Position numbers and translations under genes: made by a program. Under the pieces are notes generated by a model. That model worked only from the letters and a program-made list of their open reading frames with translations, was not told where the DNA came from and made no database searches. From NCBI GenBank assembly GCA_905235605.1, contig CAJOMF010000017.1, positions 1 through 35,189 of the forward strand: 35,189 nt of DNA, written 5' to 3'. This document shows, in pieces, positions 6,292 to 13,551 of this stretch. Every line of letters starts with the position of its first letter. Positions within the stretch are counted from its first letter, which is position 1. Source of the DNA: an uncultured bacterium (lineage in GTDB: Bacteria > UBP6 > UBA1177).

Positions 6292-7734
6292 ATGTTTATT
6301 TATGAATTGATTCCAGGACTCAATATCGAAGACACCAGAAACGAGTTCAAAGGGATTATTGAAGAAGGTGTTTCCGAGTCTGGAAAGAGTAAGGAAATCG
6401 GCTGGTTGAAGACGATTGCGGCTTTTGCAAACACCGAAGGCGGACACCTTTTTATCGGTGTTGAAAACAAAACACACAAGGTCGTTGCGCTGGATCACAA
6501 TACTGCCGACAAAACGGTTTTGATGATTCACCGCCAGATCAAACAGCGTCTTGAACCTGCTGTGGCTTACAAAATAAACGCTGTTCCGTGCGGCGGAAGA
6601 TTCGTGCTCGAAGTTGTTGTCGAGCCGTCAAAAGTGCTTCCGGTTACGCTGCACGAAGAAGGTCTTCTTGGGATTTATGTGCGGAATTTCGGGAATACAG
6701 TTCTTGCGACTTCCGAGCAGATCCGTGATCTGATTCTGATGAGTGACAGCAATCCGTTCGATCAGCCGTTTACTGATGTCGTTTTCAGACGTGAGGATTT
6801 CAATGACCTTTTTAAGGTTTATAAAGAAAAAACTGATTCGGAACTTACGGAAAAGGCTTTGATTTCAATAGGTTTTATGGATAGAAGAATGCTTTCACGC
6901 GGCGCGCTGCTTTTTAAAGACAATTCGTCCGATGAAAGAACCAAAATCACGGCAACGCTCTGGCCTGGAACAACAAAAGGGAGTTCTCTTATTCTGGCAA
7001 GCGAAGAATTTAGCGGAAATATCCTCAAAAGCATTGTTTTTGCTACGAAATTCATACAAAACCATTCGATAAACGGTTATCGGAAGGAAGATACAGGGCG
7101 GGTCGATTATTTTTCATATCCGATCCGTTCGATAACCGAAGGTGTTGTAAATGCCGTTGCACACAGAAATTATTTCATTTCAGGCTCTCAGATAGAAATA
7201 AATATGTTTAAAGACCGCCTTGAAATAACTTCTCCCGGAGCTTTGCTCGGAGTGCGTGAAATCGAGAAAGAAACGCGTATTTCTTCAATAATCCCGCGCC
7301 GCAGGAACGAAGTTATATGCTCGGTTCTTGAATTTTGCAGATATATGGAGTCGAAAGGTTCCGGTTTTGACAAGATTGAACACGATTACGCCGGAAAAGG
7401 GGATGAATACAAGCCCTACATCTCTTCTTCGGCCTCTTCTTTCACGCTGGTTCTGCCGAATCTCACTTTCAGCGGTATCGTGGATGAAAACAGTGTTCCC
7501 GAAGTCTATGCCGATGCAATCCTTGAAGGGAAAAACGACTTGAAAATATTAGCTTTTTGTTTTAACGGAAGTCGAACTGTTGCAGAAATTGCAGAACATG
7601 TAGGTGTTCACCCTTCGACTTATTTCAGAAAAAACGTCTTGGATAATCTTGTCGAAAAAGGCTATCTCTTTGAAGATTTGTCATCTAAAAAGTCGCGTTA
7701 CCTGACAAATACGAAAAAAGTATTCGCAAAGTGA
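6292..7734 (+). CDS. Schlafen/AlbA_2 domain ATP-binding protein (RecG-like, COG2865 type)
   Basis: 480 aa. Residues about 10-110 form the AlbA_2/Schlafen nucleic-acid-binding domain (FANTEGGHLFIGVENK at 45-60). Residues about 270-370 are the GHKL-like ATPase part (NAVAHRNY at 287-294, LEITSPGALLGV, KGSGFDKIEHDY). The last 80 residues form a winged helix (SRTVAEIAEHVGVHPSTYFR). Such proteins are often called ATP-dependent DNA helicase-related or transcriptional regulators; several occur in defence and toxin-antitoxin contexts. The start at 6292 follows GGAGG. It is the intact source of the relic at 4240-4445, and its C-terminal HTH could bind the TGAAGT array in its own promoter (inference). 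Confidence 0.85.
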   Translation: MFIYELIPGLNIEDTRNEFKGIIEEGVSESGKSKEIGWLKTIAAFANTEGGHLFIGVENKTHKVVALDHNTADKTVLMIHRQIKQRLEPAVAYKINAVPCGGRFVLEVVVEPSKVLPVTLHEEGLLGIYVRNFGNTVLATSEQIRDLILMSDSNPFDQPFTDVVFRREDFNDLFKVYKEKTDSELTEKALISIGFMDRRMLSRGALLFKDNSSDERTKITATLWPGTTKGSSLILASEEFSGNILKSIVFATKFIQNHSINGYRKEDTGRVDYFSYPIRSITEGVVNAVAHRNYFISGSQIEINMFKDRLEITSPGALLGVREIEKETRISSIIPRRRNEVICSVLEFCRYMESKGSGFDKIEHDYAGKGDEYKPYISSSASSFTLVLPNLTFSGIVDENSVPEVYADAILEGKNDLKILAFCFNGSRTVAEIAEHVGVHPSTYFRKNVLDNLVEKGYLFEDLSSKKSRYLTNTKKVFAK

Positions 7735-7775
7735 CTTCACAATAGTCAAGCTGAAAACTTCTGAAATTCCCCGCC

Positions 7776-7793
7776 TTGGGCACTGTATGCCCA
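7776..7793 (+). promoter_or_regulatory. Palindrome box E (upstream of five-gene cluster)
   Basis: TTGGGCACTGTATGCCCA, identical to the core of boxes C and D. The -10 is less clear: GATAAA at 7803 (27 bp from repeat start) or TATGAT at 7800. A better promoter lies 40-60 bp further on, so here the palindrome could act from upstream. Confidence 0.5.
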
Positions 7794-7834
7794 CCCAAAT
7801 ATGATAAAAAGTTTTGTTTTTATTGCTGATTTTA

Positions 7835-7862
7835 TTGTTTTGTTCATGGGTTTGGGTATAAT
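7835..7862 (+). promoter_or_regulatory. Probable promoter of leader ORF and five-gene cluster
   Basis: TTGTTT (7835-7840), 16-bp spacer, TATAAT (7857-7862), followed directly by GCCGCCGGTTTTT, a start-site context shared with several other promoters in the window. Confidence 0.5.
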
Positions 7863-7897
7863 GCCGCCGGTTTTTGTAGATTTATAATGTAGACAGC

Positions 7898-8104
7898 ATG
7901 ATTATAGTCAGAAGTCAGAAGTCAGAAGTCAGAAGTCAGAAGTCAGAAGTCAGAAGTCAGAAGTCAGAAGATTATACTGATTTTTCTCGAAAAGTCAAGA
8001 AAAATCTTAATAAAATCAAATGTTTTTCAAAATTTTTCATTGATTTCACCTTGATTGAAAAAAAGAACACAGGCAACACTGTTGTGGAGATGTATCGAAT
8101 ATGA
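7898..8104 (+). CDS. Leader ORF containing heptanucleotide repeats
   Basis: A 68-aa open frame: MIIV, then RSQKSEV-type heptapeptide repeats encoded by the tandem repeat, then a Lys-rich tail. No clear SD precedes the ATG at 7898, so translation is uncertain. It ends as ATGA overlapping the start of the 457-aa gene at 8101. Because 7 is not a multiple of 3, gain or loss of one repeat would move the frame after the repeat and change where translation stops relative to 8101. This would fit a coupled, phase-variable leader peptide. It could equally be a chance open frame. Confidence 0.35.
   Translation: MIIVRSQKSEVRSQKSEVRSQKSEDYTDFSRKVKKNLNKIKCFSKFFIDFTLIEKKNTGNTVVEMYRI
7907..7969 (+). repeat. 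Nine tandem copies of GTCAGAA
   Basis: 63 bp of perfect 7-bp repeats with no mismatch. All three frames of the forward strand encode the same cyclic heptapeptide without a stop, so the repeat itself is frame-neutral but its copy number sets the frame downstream. Perfect short tandem repeats are prone to slippage. Confidence 0.95.
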
Positions 8105-9474
8105 CAGTTAAGTATGAACTGGAACGAAAAGTAGAAGAATACCAAGGATATTTGATTGCAGGATACGATGTTATCACTGTAAAGGAAACAAGGGAAGAGT
8201 GTGATAAATACGACTATATAATAGCGGCTTCTTGCGGAGTTATTGCAGGATTGGTTGACGTTTTCTTTGTCGGAGCTCCAGGTAAAAGCGTATTGGAGGG
8301 TGCTGTCAATGGAAGCGTTGACTCATTTGAAAAAAAGGCGGCACAGGTTTTTTACGAATTTGATCAACGTTCAGTTAAAAACAGAAACCGTCCTGAAACA
8401 TTAGATCAGTGTATCAATTATTTGGAACAGGCATTTCCTGTTCCTTACGATGCAAGATATGCAAAAGACTTGAAAAAAGCAGGTCAAAATACGCTGAAGG
8501 GGATGAATCCTAAAAACCACCATCTTTTATCTTTATCACATTCCCCGGATATTTTCGGCTTGATTTTTTCCATTATTGACCAGTTTACAGATGCGGGATC
8601 ATATATCGATAACGGGAAACTTATTCGTTTGGAACCTAAAAAGAGCAGTGGAAGTGTTCCATATTTACAAGGAAGTAATCCTGTTAGTAAATTTTTCTGC
8701 GGCTTTGTGAATTGGATCGGGCATATTATATCTGATTTAGCTGGCTCAAGTTCTGTCAGAAGAAAAGGCGGCAAAAATTCCGGTGTCTCAATTCCTTTTT
8801 ATGAACTTTTTCTTGGTTGTAATTTCGGAAATATAGATGGAAATACTATCGCCGAAATAGCCACAAAGGCTTTTGAAGAGGGATATAATCTGAACTGGGG
8901 ATTGACGATGGCAATTCCTGTTGTTCTAAACGATCTCTTCATAAGACTGATATGGTCCCTGAAAAAGCACTTTTATGCAGGAAAAGATTGGAAACAGTGT
9001 ATTCCGACAAACGACCATGACGATTTAAGAGTTATGCTTTTGGTGGGGCAGGCGGCAATGTGTCTGGTTGACGGATTGGATGCTTTTATAAGATCCGGAG
9101 GTAATGCATTGCTGTTTGTCAGCAGGATCAATTTGATAGCCTGGGGCAAATTGGCTTACATGGCAGTAAAGGAACTCGTTATAAGATACAAAAACCTTAT
9201 AGACAGTATTTCCCAACCTTACAAGTTGATAAATGAAGCCATGAGCGAATATTTGGAAAAACTGGAAAGCATAGATTTAGAAGCATTCAAGCATGAAGCT
9301 GAAGCTTTTGAATGTTTTTGCAAAAAAATGCTCGCGGCCAGCAATGAAGAGAGCCTTAATCAAGTTTTGATGGCATGGATGAAAGAATTGAAGTTCGAAC
9401 TTCCTTGGGAGGGTGATTTTAATACTTTCATGTCAAATTCCAAAAATTGTCTGGAATTTGGGAAAAGAAAATGA
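8101..9474 (+). CDS. 457-aa hydrophobic protein, first gene of the five-gene cluster
   Basis: I do not recognise a named family. A charged N-terminus is followed by a hydrophobic, Gly-containing segment (YIIAASCGVIAGLVDVFFVG, about 39-58). Next comes a His/Ser-rich block, NHHLLSLSHSPDIFGLIFSI (from about 138), which looks like a conserved site. Hydrophobic stretches recur (FFCGFVNWIGHIISDLAGSS, WGLTMAIPVVLNDLFIRLIW, LLVGQAAMCLVDGLDAFIRS), then a helical C-terminus. It looks membrane-associated with amphipathic helices. The start at 8101 overlaps the leader ORF; GGAG lies about 12 nt upstream. The stop overlaps the next start (ATGA). The DNA looks more A+T-rich than the core genes. Its role is unknown; cluster context suggests a membrane-linked stress or defence module. 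Confidence 0.75.
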   Translation: MTVKYELERKVEEYQGYLIAGYDVITVKETREECDKYDYIIAASCGVIAGLVDVFFVGAPGKSVLEGAVNGSVDSFEKKAAQVFYEFDQRSVKNRNRPETLDQCINYLEQAFPVPYDARYAKDLKKAGQNTLKGMNPKNHHLLSLSHSPDIFGLIFSIIDQFTDAGSYIDNGKLIRLEPKKSSGSVPYLQGSNPVSKFFCGFVNWIGHIISDLAGSSSVRRKGGKNSGVSIPFYELFLGCNFGNIDGNTIAEIATKAFEEGYNLNWGLTMAIPVVLNDLFIRLIWSLKKHFYAGKDWKQCIPTNDHDDLRVMLLVGQAAMCLVDGLDAFIRSGGNALLFVSRINLIAWGKLAYMAVKELVIRYKNLIDSISQPYKLINEAMSEYLEKLESIDLEAFKHEAEAFECFCKKMLAASNEESLNQVLMAWMKELKFELPWEGDFNTFMSNSKNCLEFGKRK

Positions 9475-9734
9475 GCTTTAAGTGTGATAAATGCGGAGAA
9501 TGTTGCAGAAATTTAGGTCTGTCTGACTTATATGGTGACCTTGATTCCGGAAATGGAGTATGCAGGTACTTAATCGGAAATTTGTGCAGCATTTATGAAA
9601 ACAGACCGCTTAAATGCAGGGTTGAGGAGAGTTATTGTTTTTTTGAGGAGGTAATGTCAAAAGAGGAGTATTATGCAAAAAATTATGAAGTTTGTGCCGG
9701 ACTTAAACAAAAGGCAAAAAGAAAAAACAAGTGA
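9471..9734 (+). CDS. YkgJ-like cysteine-cluster protein
   Basis: 87 aa. The start at 9471 (ATGA overlap with the previous stop) is chosen because the Cys motif follows at once; an upstream in-frame start at 9447 would lie deeper in the previous gene. The Cys pattern C5-x2-C8-G-E-C11-C12, then C31, C39 and C49 in CSIYENRPLKC, is the signature of the YkgJ/CxxCxxCC family, thought to bind Zn or an Fe-S cluster. Lys-rich C-terminus. The biochemical role of the family is not established; being coupled to the 457-aa gene suggests a metal-dependent partner. Confidence 0.8.
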   Translation: MSFKCDKCGECCRNLGLSDLYGDLDSGNGVCRYLIGNLCSIYENRPLKCRVEESYCFFEEVMSKEEYYAKNYEVCAGLKQKAKRKNK

Positions 9735-9760
9735 TTTATTGTCATTTTAAGGAGGAAAAA

Positions 9761-10783
9761 ATGCCAATTCCTATTTTTTTAGCAATTGGAGCAGGAATTG
9801 CTGCGGCAGTTGGTGTCGGAGCAGGAATTAACGGGGCTGTTAAAATGAGCGAAGCCAACGACACGATTAAATCTGCCGAGACAAAACAAAACAACGCTTT
9901 GAGAAAATTAAAAAATCATCAGGAGTCTTCATTTAAACTTATGGATGATTTAGGAAAGCAGGAACTGTTGATTTTAAAGAGTTTCGAGAAATTCTCGGAT
10001 ACAATCGAAAGAATTCAAGGTCGTCCTAAATTTCACGATTTCCAAAAAGGCAGTATAACGATTCCCAAATTTGAGCCCGGAGATCTTAAAGATGTTTCTG
10101 TCGGTGCAGGAATACTGCTTGGCGGTGTCGGCGGGGCTGCAGTCGGAACTCTTGGCGGATTTGCCGCGGCCGGTGCAACAACGGCAGCTGTTACAGCTCT
10201 CGGAACTGCTTCTACCGGAACCGCGATAGCTTCTTTAAGCGGAGCGGCTGCAACAAATGCGACATTGGCTGCATTGGGCGGCGGAGCGATTGCTGCCGGC
10301 GGCGGAGGAATCGCCCTTGGAACGACTTTGTTGGGAGCTGCAACGTTAGGTGTCGGTCTGCTTGTAGGAGGAGTTATTTTCAGTATAACAGGGAGTTCTT
10401 TATCTGACAAGGCGGATGAAGCATACCGTCAGGCTTGCAGCACAGAAGAAAAAGTTGATGCTATCTGTCAATATCTTTCAAAACTGAAAAAGTACGCTGG
10501 AGATTTCAAAAAGACACTCTCTGCTGTTGAATGTTCCTACAAAGAACACATGGAAAAACTGGAGCAGATAGTTATAGGACAGAACAAAGTGCAGTGGAAA
10601 GATTTTTCTGACGAAGAGCAGTTGATTACGCAAAATACTGTTTTGTTGGTTGCGTTGCTTTATGAGATGTGCACAGTTAAACTCGTTCTGAAAAACCGTA
10701 AGAATGATGATGAAAGTGAAGTCAATGTAAATGGTATTTTGGATGCAAATGCCAAGGCTGATAAATTATTGGAAGAAATTTAA
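9761..10783 (+). CDS. Glycine-zipper membrane-inserting protein
   Basis: 340 aa. The ATG at 9761 has the perfect SD GGAGGAAAAA and is preferred over the in-frame start at 9731. A short hydrophobic N-terminus (PIPIFLAIGAGIAAAVGVGA) precedes a coiled-coil-like polar part (about 30-90). Then comes a roughly 110-residue Gly/Ala-rich region (about 115-220) with repeated GxxxG-type spacing, typical of glycine zippers that pack helices in membranes or form pores. The C-terminal part is again charged and helical with several Cys. The layout resembles pore-forming or membrane-tethered effector proteins, but no known toxin family is recognised. Third gene of the cluster. Confidence 0.7.
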   Translation: MPIPIFLAIGAGIAAAVGVGAGINGAVKMSEANDTIKSAETKQNNALRKLKNHQESSFKLMDDLGKQELLILKSFEKFSDTIERIQGRPKFHDFQKGSITIPKFEPGDLKDVSVGAGILLGGVGGAAVGTLGGFAAAGATTAAVTALGTASTGTAIASLSGAAATNATLAALGGGAIAAGGGGIALGTTLLGAATLGVGLLVGGVIFSITGSSLSDKADEAYRQACSTEEKVDAICQYLSKLKKYAGDFKKTLSAVECSYKEHMEKLEQIVIGQNKVQWKDFSDEEQLITQNTVLLVALLYEMCTVKLVLKNRKNDDESEVNVNGILDANAKADKLLEEI

Positions 10784-10800
10784 TTGAATGGAGAAGAAAT

Positions 10801-11199
10801 ATGTTTTTAAATCAGTTGAGTTATCAAGAAAGAAAAATGTTCCTTAATTTAAGTGTTCACGTCGCGAAGGCGGATAATGTGCTTGAAGCTAAAGAAAAAG
10901 AGCTGATCAGCGCATATTGCAATGAAATGCAGCTTCCCGCTGTCGAGTTATTTGAAGTTGTACCGATGGAGACAATAACAGATTATTTTGCTCAGGCAGA
11001 TATGCACACAAAGAAGATTGTGCTCCTGGAGATATTGGGACTTGCCTATGTTGACGGTGCTTATTGCGAGGCAGAAAAGAATTTGATAAAGGGATTTGTT
11101 GAAAAAATTGAAATACCGGAAGAAGATTACCAGAAATTAAACGAACTGATTTCAAAGTATTACCTGATGTGTAAGGATTTGTTTGAGGCTGTTCAATAA
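10801..11199 (+). CDS. TerB-like (tellurite resistance/DUF533-type) protein
   Basis: 132 aa, all-helical and acidic. The TerB pattern is visible twice: FLNLSVHVAKADNVLEAKEK and LEILGLAYVDGAYCEAEKNL, that is, ...A.aDG....E...i. TerB domains are membrane-associated, probably Ca/metal-binding modules of the Ter stress and phage-inhibition systems. GGAGAAGAAAT precedes the ATG; 17 bp separate it from the glycine-zipper gene, so they are co-transcribed. It probably works at the membrane with its neighbours (inference from family). Confidence 0.75.
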   Translation: MFLNQLSYQERKMFLNLSVHVAKADNVLEAKEKELISAYCNEMQLPAVELFEVVPMETITDYFAQADMHTKKIVLLEILGLAYVDGAYCEAEKNLIKGFVEKIEIPEEDYQKLNELISKYYLMCKDLFEAVQ

Positions 11200-11270
11200 T
11201 TTATTTCCAGGGTTGAATTTTTGTGTTTTTTCATCTGATTTAGTGATGATTGGGGGTGAAAACCTGAAAA

Positions 11271-11972
11271 ATGTTTGAAAAAATCGGCAAATACATCATT
11301 GATCACGATGAAAAATTAACATTCAATATTGTCTATATCGCACTTTCCATAGTTTTGAGTGTGGTTTTCAACCTCTATTGGCTGATTGTCATTGTAACGC
11401 TTCACCTGTTCCTTGACATTTATGTATCAATGCACAGCGGAAAAATTTTCGGCAAGGCTGTTTTGTCCGGATTATGGAAACTGAAACTCGATTTTGTCCT
11501 TATTCTTTTTTCAATAGTTGTCTTTATATATCTTGAGGCAATGATCGGAGCTCTGGCAGGGCAGGGTGCCAAAGGTTTAAAAGGGGCGCAAGGAGTTAAA
11601 GGAGCTGCCAGTTCTTCAAAAATCGGAACAGGCGGCAAAATTATGAAAATCGGCAGCCAGACAGGTAAAGCGTTTAAAACCAGTGAAAAAATTGCTTTAG
11701 GACTGAAAGCACTGGGACCTAAAACGTTGGCAACAATAAGAACAGTTCTAAATTTAACGGATGATATTCCTAAATTCCTGATTATTTTAAGGAGTAATGG
11801 AAAGAAAGATGAAAAAGCAATGGAAAATGAGTCTTTTAAGATCACATGGGGAGATATAATCGTTCTTGGTTTTGGAGTTCTGTTTCTCGGAATGATATTG
11901 CTGTTTCCTTTCATATTTGATCTTTCTTTTTCGGAAAGCATGGATTTTATTCTGAAAAGCCTCGAATCTTGA
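11271..11972 (+). CDS. Multi-TM protein with Gly/Lys-rich loop
   Basis: 233 aa. Hydrophobic segments at about 18-52 (probably two), 73-95 and 192-218, with a central cytoplasmic-looking loop rich in Gly, Lys and Ser (GQGAKGLKGAQGVKGAASSS). The ATG at 11271 follows GGGGGTG. It begins 71 bp after the TerB-like gene with no obvious promoter or terminator between, so it is taken as the last cluster gene. No family recognised. Like its neighbours it points to a membrane-centred system. Confidence 0.65.
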   Translation: MFEKIGKYIIDHDEKLTFNIVYIALSIVLSVVFNLYWLIVIVTLHLFLDIYVSMHSGKIFGKAVLSGLWKLKLDFVLILFSIVVFIYLEAMIGALAGQGAKGLKGAQGVKGAASSSKIGTGGKIMKIGSQTGKAFKTSEKIALGLKALGPKTLATIRTVLNLTDDIPKFLIILRSNGKKDEKAMENESFKITWGDIIVLGFGVLFLGMILLFPFIFDLSFSESMDFILKSLES

Positions 11973-12481
11973 TTCTTATGTCAGTGCTCTGGAGCAGGGG
12001 GCTGCTCGATCATCCTTTCGAGCTTTTTGAGCAGTTTTCAACGCCATTTTCCAGCCAATCTGAAATCTTGAATAAGTCTTAAAGCCAAAACACCGAATGG
12101 AATTCCGTAGGATTGAGCGAGCCTGTAGTTGAAGAATGTTTCGGCGAAAATTGCACGAGTAAAACGATAGAGACGAGCATCTTTAAGGTCGTCAGTAAGC
12201 CGCAATTCTACAAATTATGTATGATTTCGGGAATCCATGATGAATCCATAACTTCGAAAGCGAAGCACTGCTTAGCCAAATCTTTGAGTGATGCGCCGAT
12301 ATGGTAAAGAGTTTGGGGAATGTCCGATTATCCTTTTGCACCTTTTAAAGAGTTGTGAAGATTTTTTTCAAAATAATCTCTGTCTTAAAATATCATATAT
12401 TTAAATATTTTTACTTTTATTTTTGTAAAATTTTATTATAATGCTGTAAGAAATTTGTTGTTTGTAAAAATGTTGTGAGAC
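11973..12481 (-). other. Gene-free region with a broken minus-strand gene and an A+T-rich promoter area
   Basis: The first two thirds hold a decayed minus-strand gene (see 12038-12339). The rest (12350-12481) is very A+T-rich and carries a TATAAT at 12437-12442 followed by GCTG, a probable -10 for the DUF1016 gene at 12482; I see no good -35. No RNA gene recognised. Confidence 0.5.
12038..12339 (-). pseudogene. Decayed minus-strand gene fragment, family not identified
   Basis: The minus strand reads protein-like in two frames. Upstream piece: TLYHIGASLKDLAKQCFAFE then VMDSSWIPEIIH. A frame change near 12220 is followed by LRLTDDLKDARLYRFTRAIF, AETFFNYRLAQSYGIPFGVL and ALRLIQDFRLAGKWR, ending at a TGA (12038-12040). 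The compositions are natural and the pieces join without a gap, so this is a C-terminal fragment with at least one frameshift and no start. A similar short peptide is encoded at 4446-4549 (minus). It may be a remnant of a mobile or defence-related gene; I cannot name it. Confidence 0.5.
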
Positions 12482-13465
12482 ATGAATGAAATTGACAATA
12501 GATTCGATGAAATAGCCAGAATAATCGAAGAAGCCCGCAACACAGCTTATCGCAGGGTGAATGAAGCTTTGATTATAATGTATCGCAGGATAGGGCGTTT
12601 TCTTTCCGAAAAATCAAAAGATGCAAACTACGGTGACGGCTATGTTGATTCTCTTTCAGAATATATTCAAAAACATTTCCCTGGCATTAAAGGTTTTAAC
12701 CGACGCGGTCTCTATCGAATGAAGCAGTTTTATGAGATTTATGCAGAAAATGAAAAAGTGTCAGCACTGCTGACACAATTGAGTTGGACCAATCATCTGC
12801 TTATTATGTCCGGCAGCAAAAGTGATGAAGAACGGGAATTTTATATGCGCCTCGCGGCAAAAGAACATTATAGTTCAAGAGAGCTTGAGCGGCAGATGGA
12901 CAGCGGATATTATGAGCGTTATATGCTTTCTCAAGGCAATTTGCTGCCTGATAAACTGCACTCTCAGGAAAATCCGTTCCTCGACTCGTATGTGGTGGAA
13001 TTTCTTAATTTGCCTAAAACATTTCAGGAAAACGACTTCCGTAAAGCTTTGGTGAAGGGAATGCGCAATTTCATTCTCGAATTGGGCAAGGACTTTTCTT
13101 TTGTCGGAGAGGAATATCCGATACAAGTCGGCGGCGATGATTTTCGGATTGATTTGCTGTTTTTTCATCGCACTCTGCACTGTCTTGTGGCAATAGAACT
13201 GAAAGAGGGAAAATTTAAACCGGAATATGTTTCAAAAATGGATTTTTATTTGGAAGGATTGGACAGACAAGTCAGAAAACCTGACGAAAATCCAAGTGTC
13301 GGACTTCTGCTTTGTGCGTCAAAAAATGACGAAGTGGTCGAATATGCCATGAGCCGCACACTCTCTCCGATGATGATAGCTCAGTATCAGTTGCAGCTAC
13401 CGGATAAGAATATCCTGCGCAGAAAATTGCAGGAATTGGCAAATTTACCGAAAATCGAAGAATAA
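12482..13465 (+). CDS. DUF1016 / YhcG-type PD-(D/E)XK nuclease-domain protein
   Basis: 327 aa. The N-terminal DUF1016 helical domain (EEARNTAYRRVNEALIIMYR ... FNRRGLYRMKQFYEIY ... LSWTNHLLI) is followed by the YhcG C-terminal nuclease-like domain: FSFVGEEYPIQVGGDDFRID, then LHCLVAIELKEGKFKPEYV, giving E...D...E-x-K; the Asp of FRIDLLFF and the ELK are in place. Length matches the family (about 330-350). These proteins are spread with restriction-modification and other mobile loci and are thought to act on DNA. A weak ...TTGTGAGAC precedes the ATG. It is a single-gene unit in the island. Confidence 0.85.
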   Translation: MNEIDNRFDEIARIIEEARNTAYRRVNEALIIMYRRIGRFLSEKSKDANYGDGYVDSLSEYIQKHFPGIKGFNRRGLYRMKQFYEIYAENEKVSALLTQLSWTNHLLIMSGSKSDEEREFYMRLAAKEHYSSRELERQMDSGYYERYMLSQGNLLPDKLHSQENPFLDSYVVEFLNLPKTFQENDFRKALVKGMRNFILELGKDFSFVGEEYPIQVGGDDFRIDLLFFHRTLHCLVAIELKEGKFKPEYVSKMDFYLEGLDRQVRKPDENPSVGLLLCASKNDEVVEYAMSRTLSPMMIAQYQLQLPDKNILRRKLQELANLPKIEE

Positions 13466-13485
13466 TTTTTTCATATTTTTTGCGC

Positions 13486-13519
13486 TTGGACATTATATGC
13501 CCAACCATGCGTTTATAAT
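13486..13519 (+). promoter_or_regulatory. Palindrome-promoter box F (upstream of acidic protein)
   Basis: TTGGACATTATATGCCCAA (13486-13504; one arm base changed) is followed by TATAAT at 13514-13519, again 28 bp from repeat start. The stretch from the palindrome to the -10 strongly resembles box B (GCGTTTATAATCA is shared). The ATG at 13552 lies 32 bp on. Confidence 0.6.
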
Positions 13520-13551
13520 CATTCTCGTCAACTTTTTTTATGGAGGAAATT

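Larger units (their letters stand above)
7735..8100 (+). other. Regulatory intergenic region before the five-gene cluster
   Basis: In order: a GTGACTTCAC motif at the end of the Schlafen gene (7731-7740); box E with a weak -10; a second promoter at 7835-7862; the start of a small leader ORF (7898); nine tandem GTCAGAA copies; then AT-rich sequence in which the leader ORF stays open to the first cluster gene. No RNA gene was recognised. Confidence 0.6.

Noticed and set aside
7907-7969. Heptanucleotide repeat as CRISPR or replication iterons.
   Set aside because: It is a pure tandem repeat without spacers, and no replication gene is adjacent.
1676-13519. The TTGGGC...GCCCAAC boxes as integron attC sites, given the cassette-like layout.
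   Set aside because: GCCCAAC fits the RYYYAAC core, but the arms are in the opposite order with only 4-6 bp between them, the first arm begins with C instead of G, and a -10 follows at fixed distance. No integrase gene is present.
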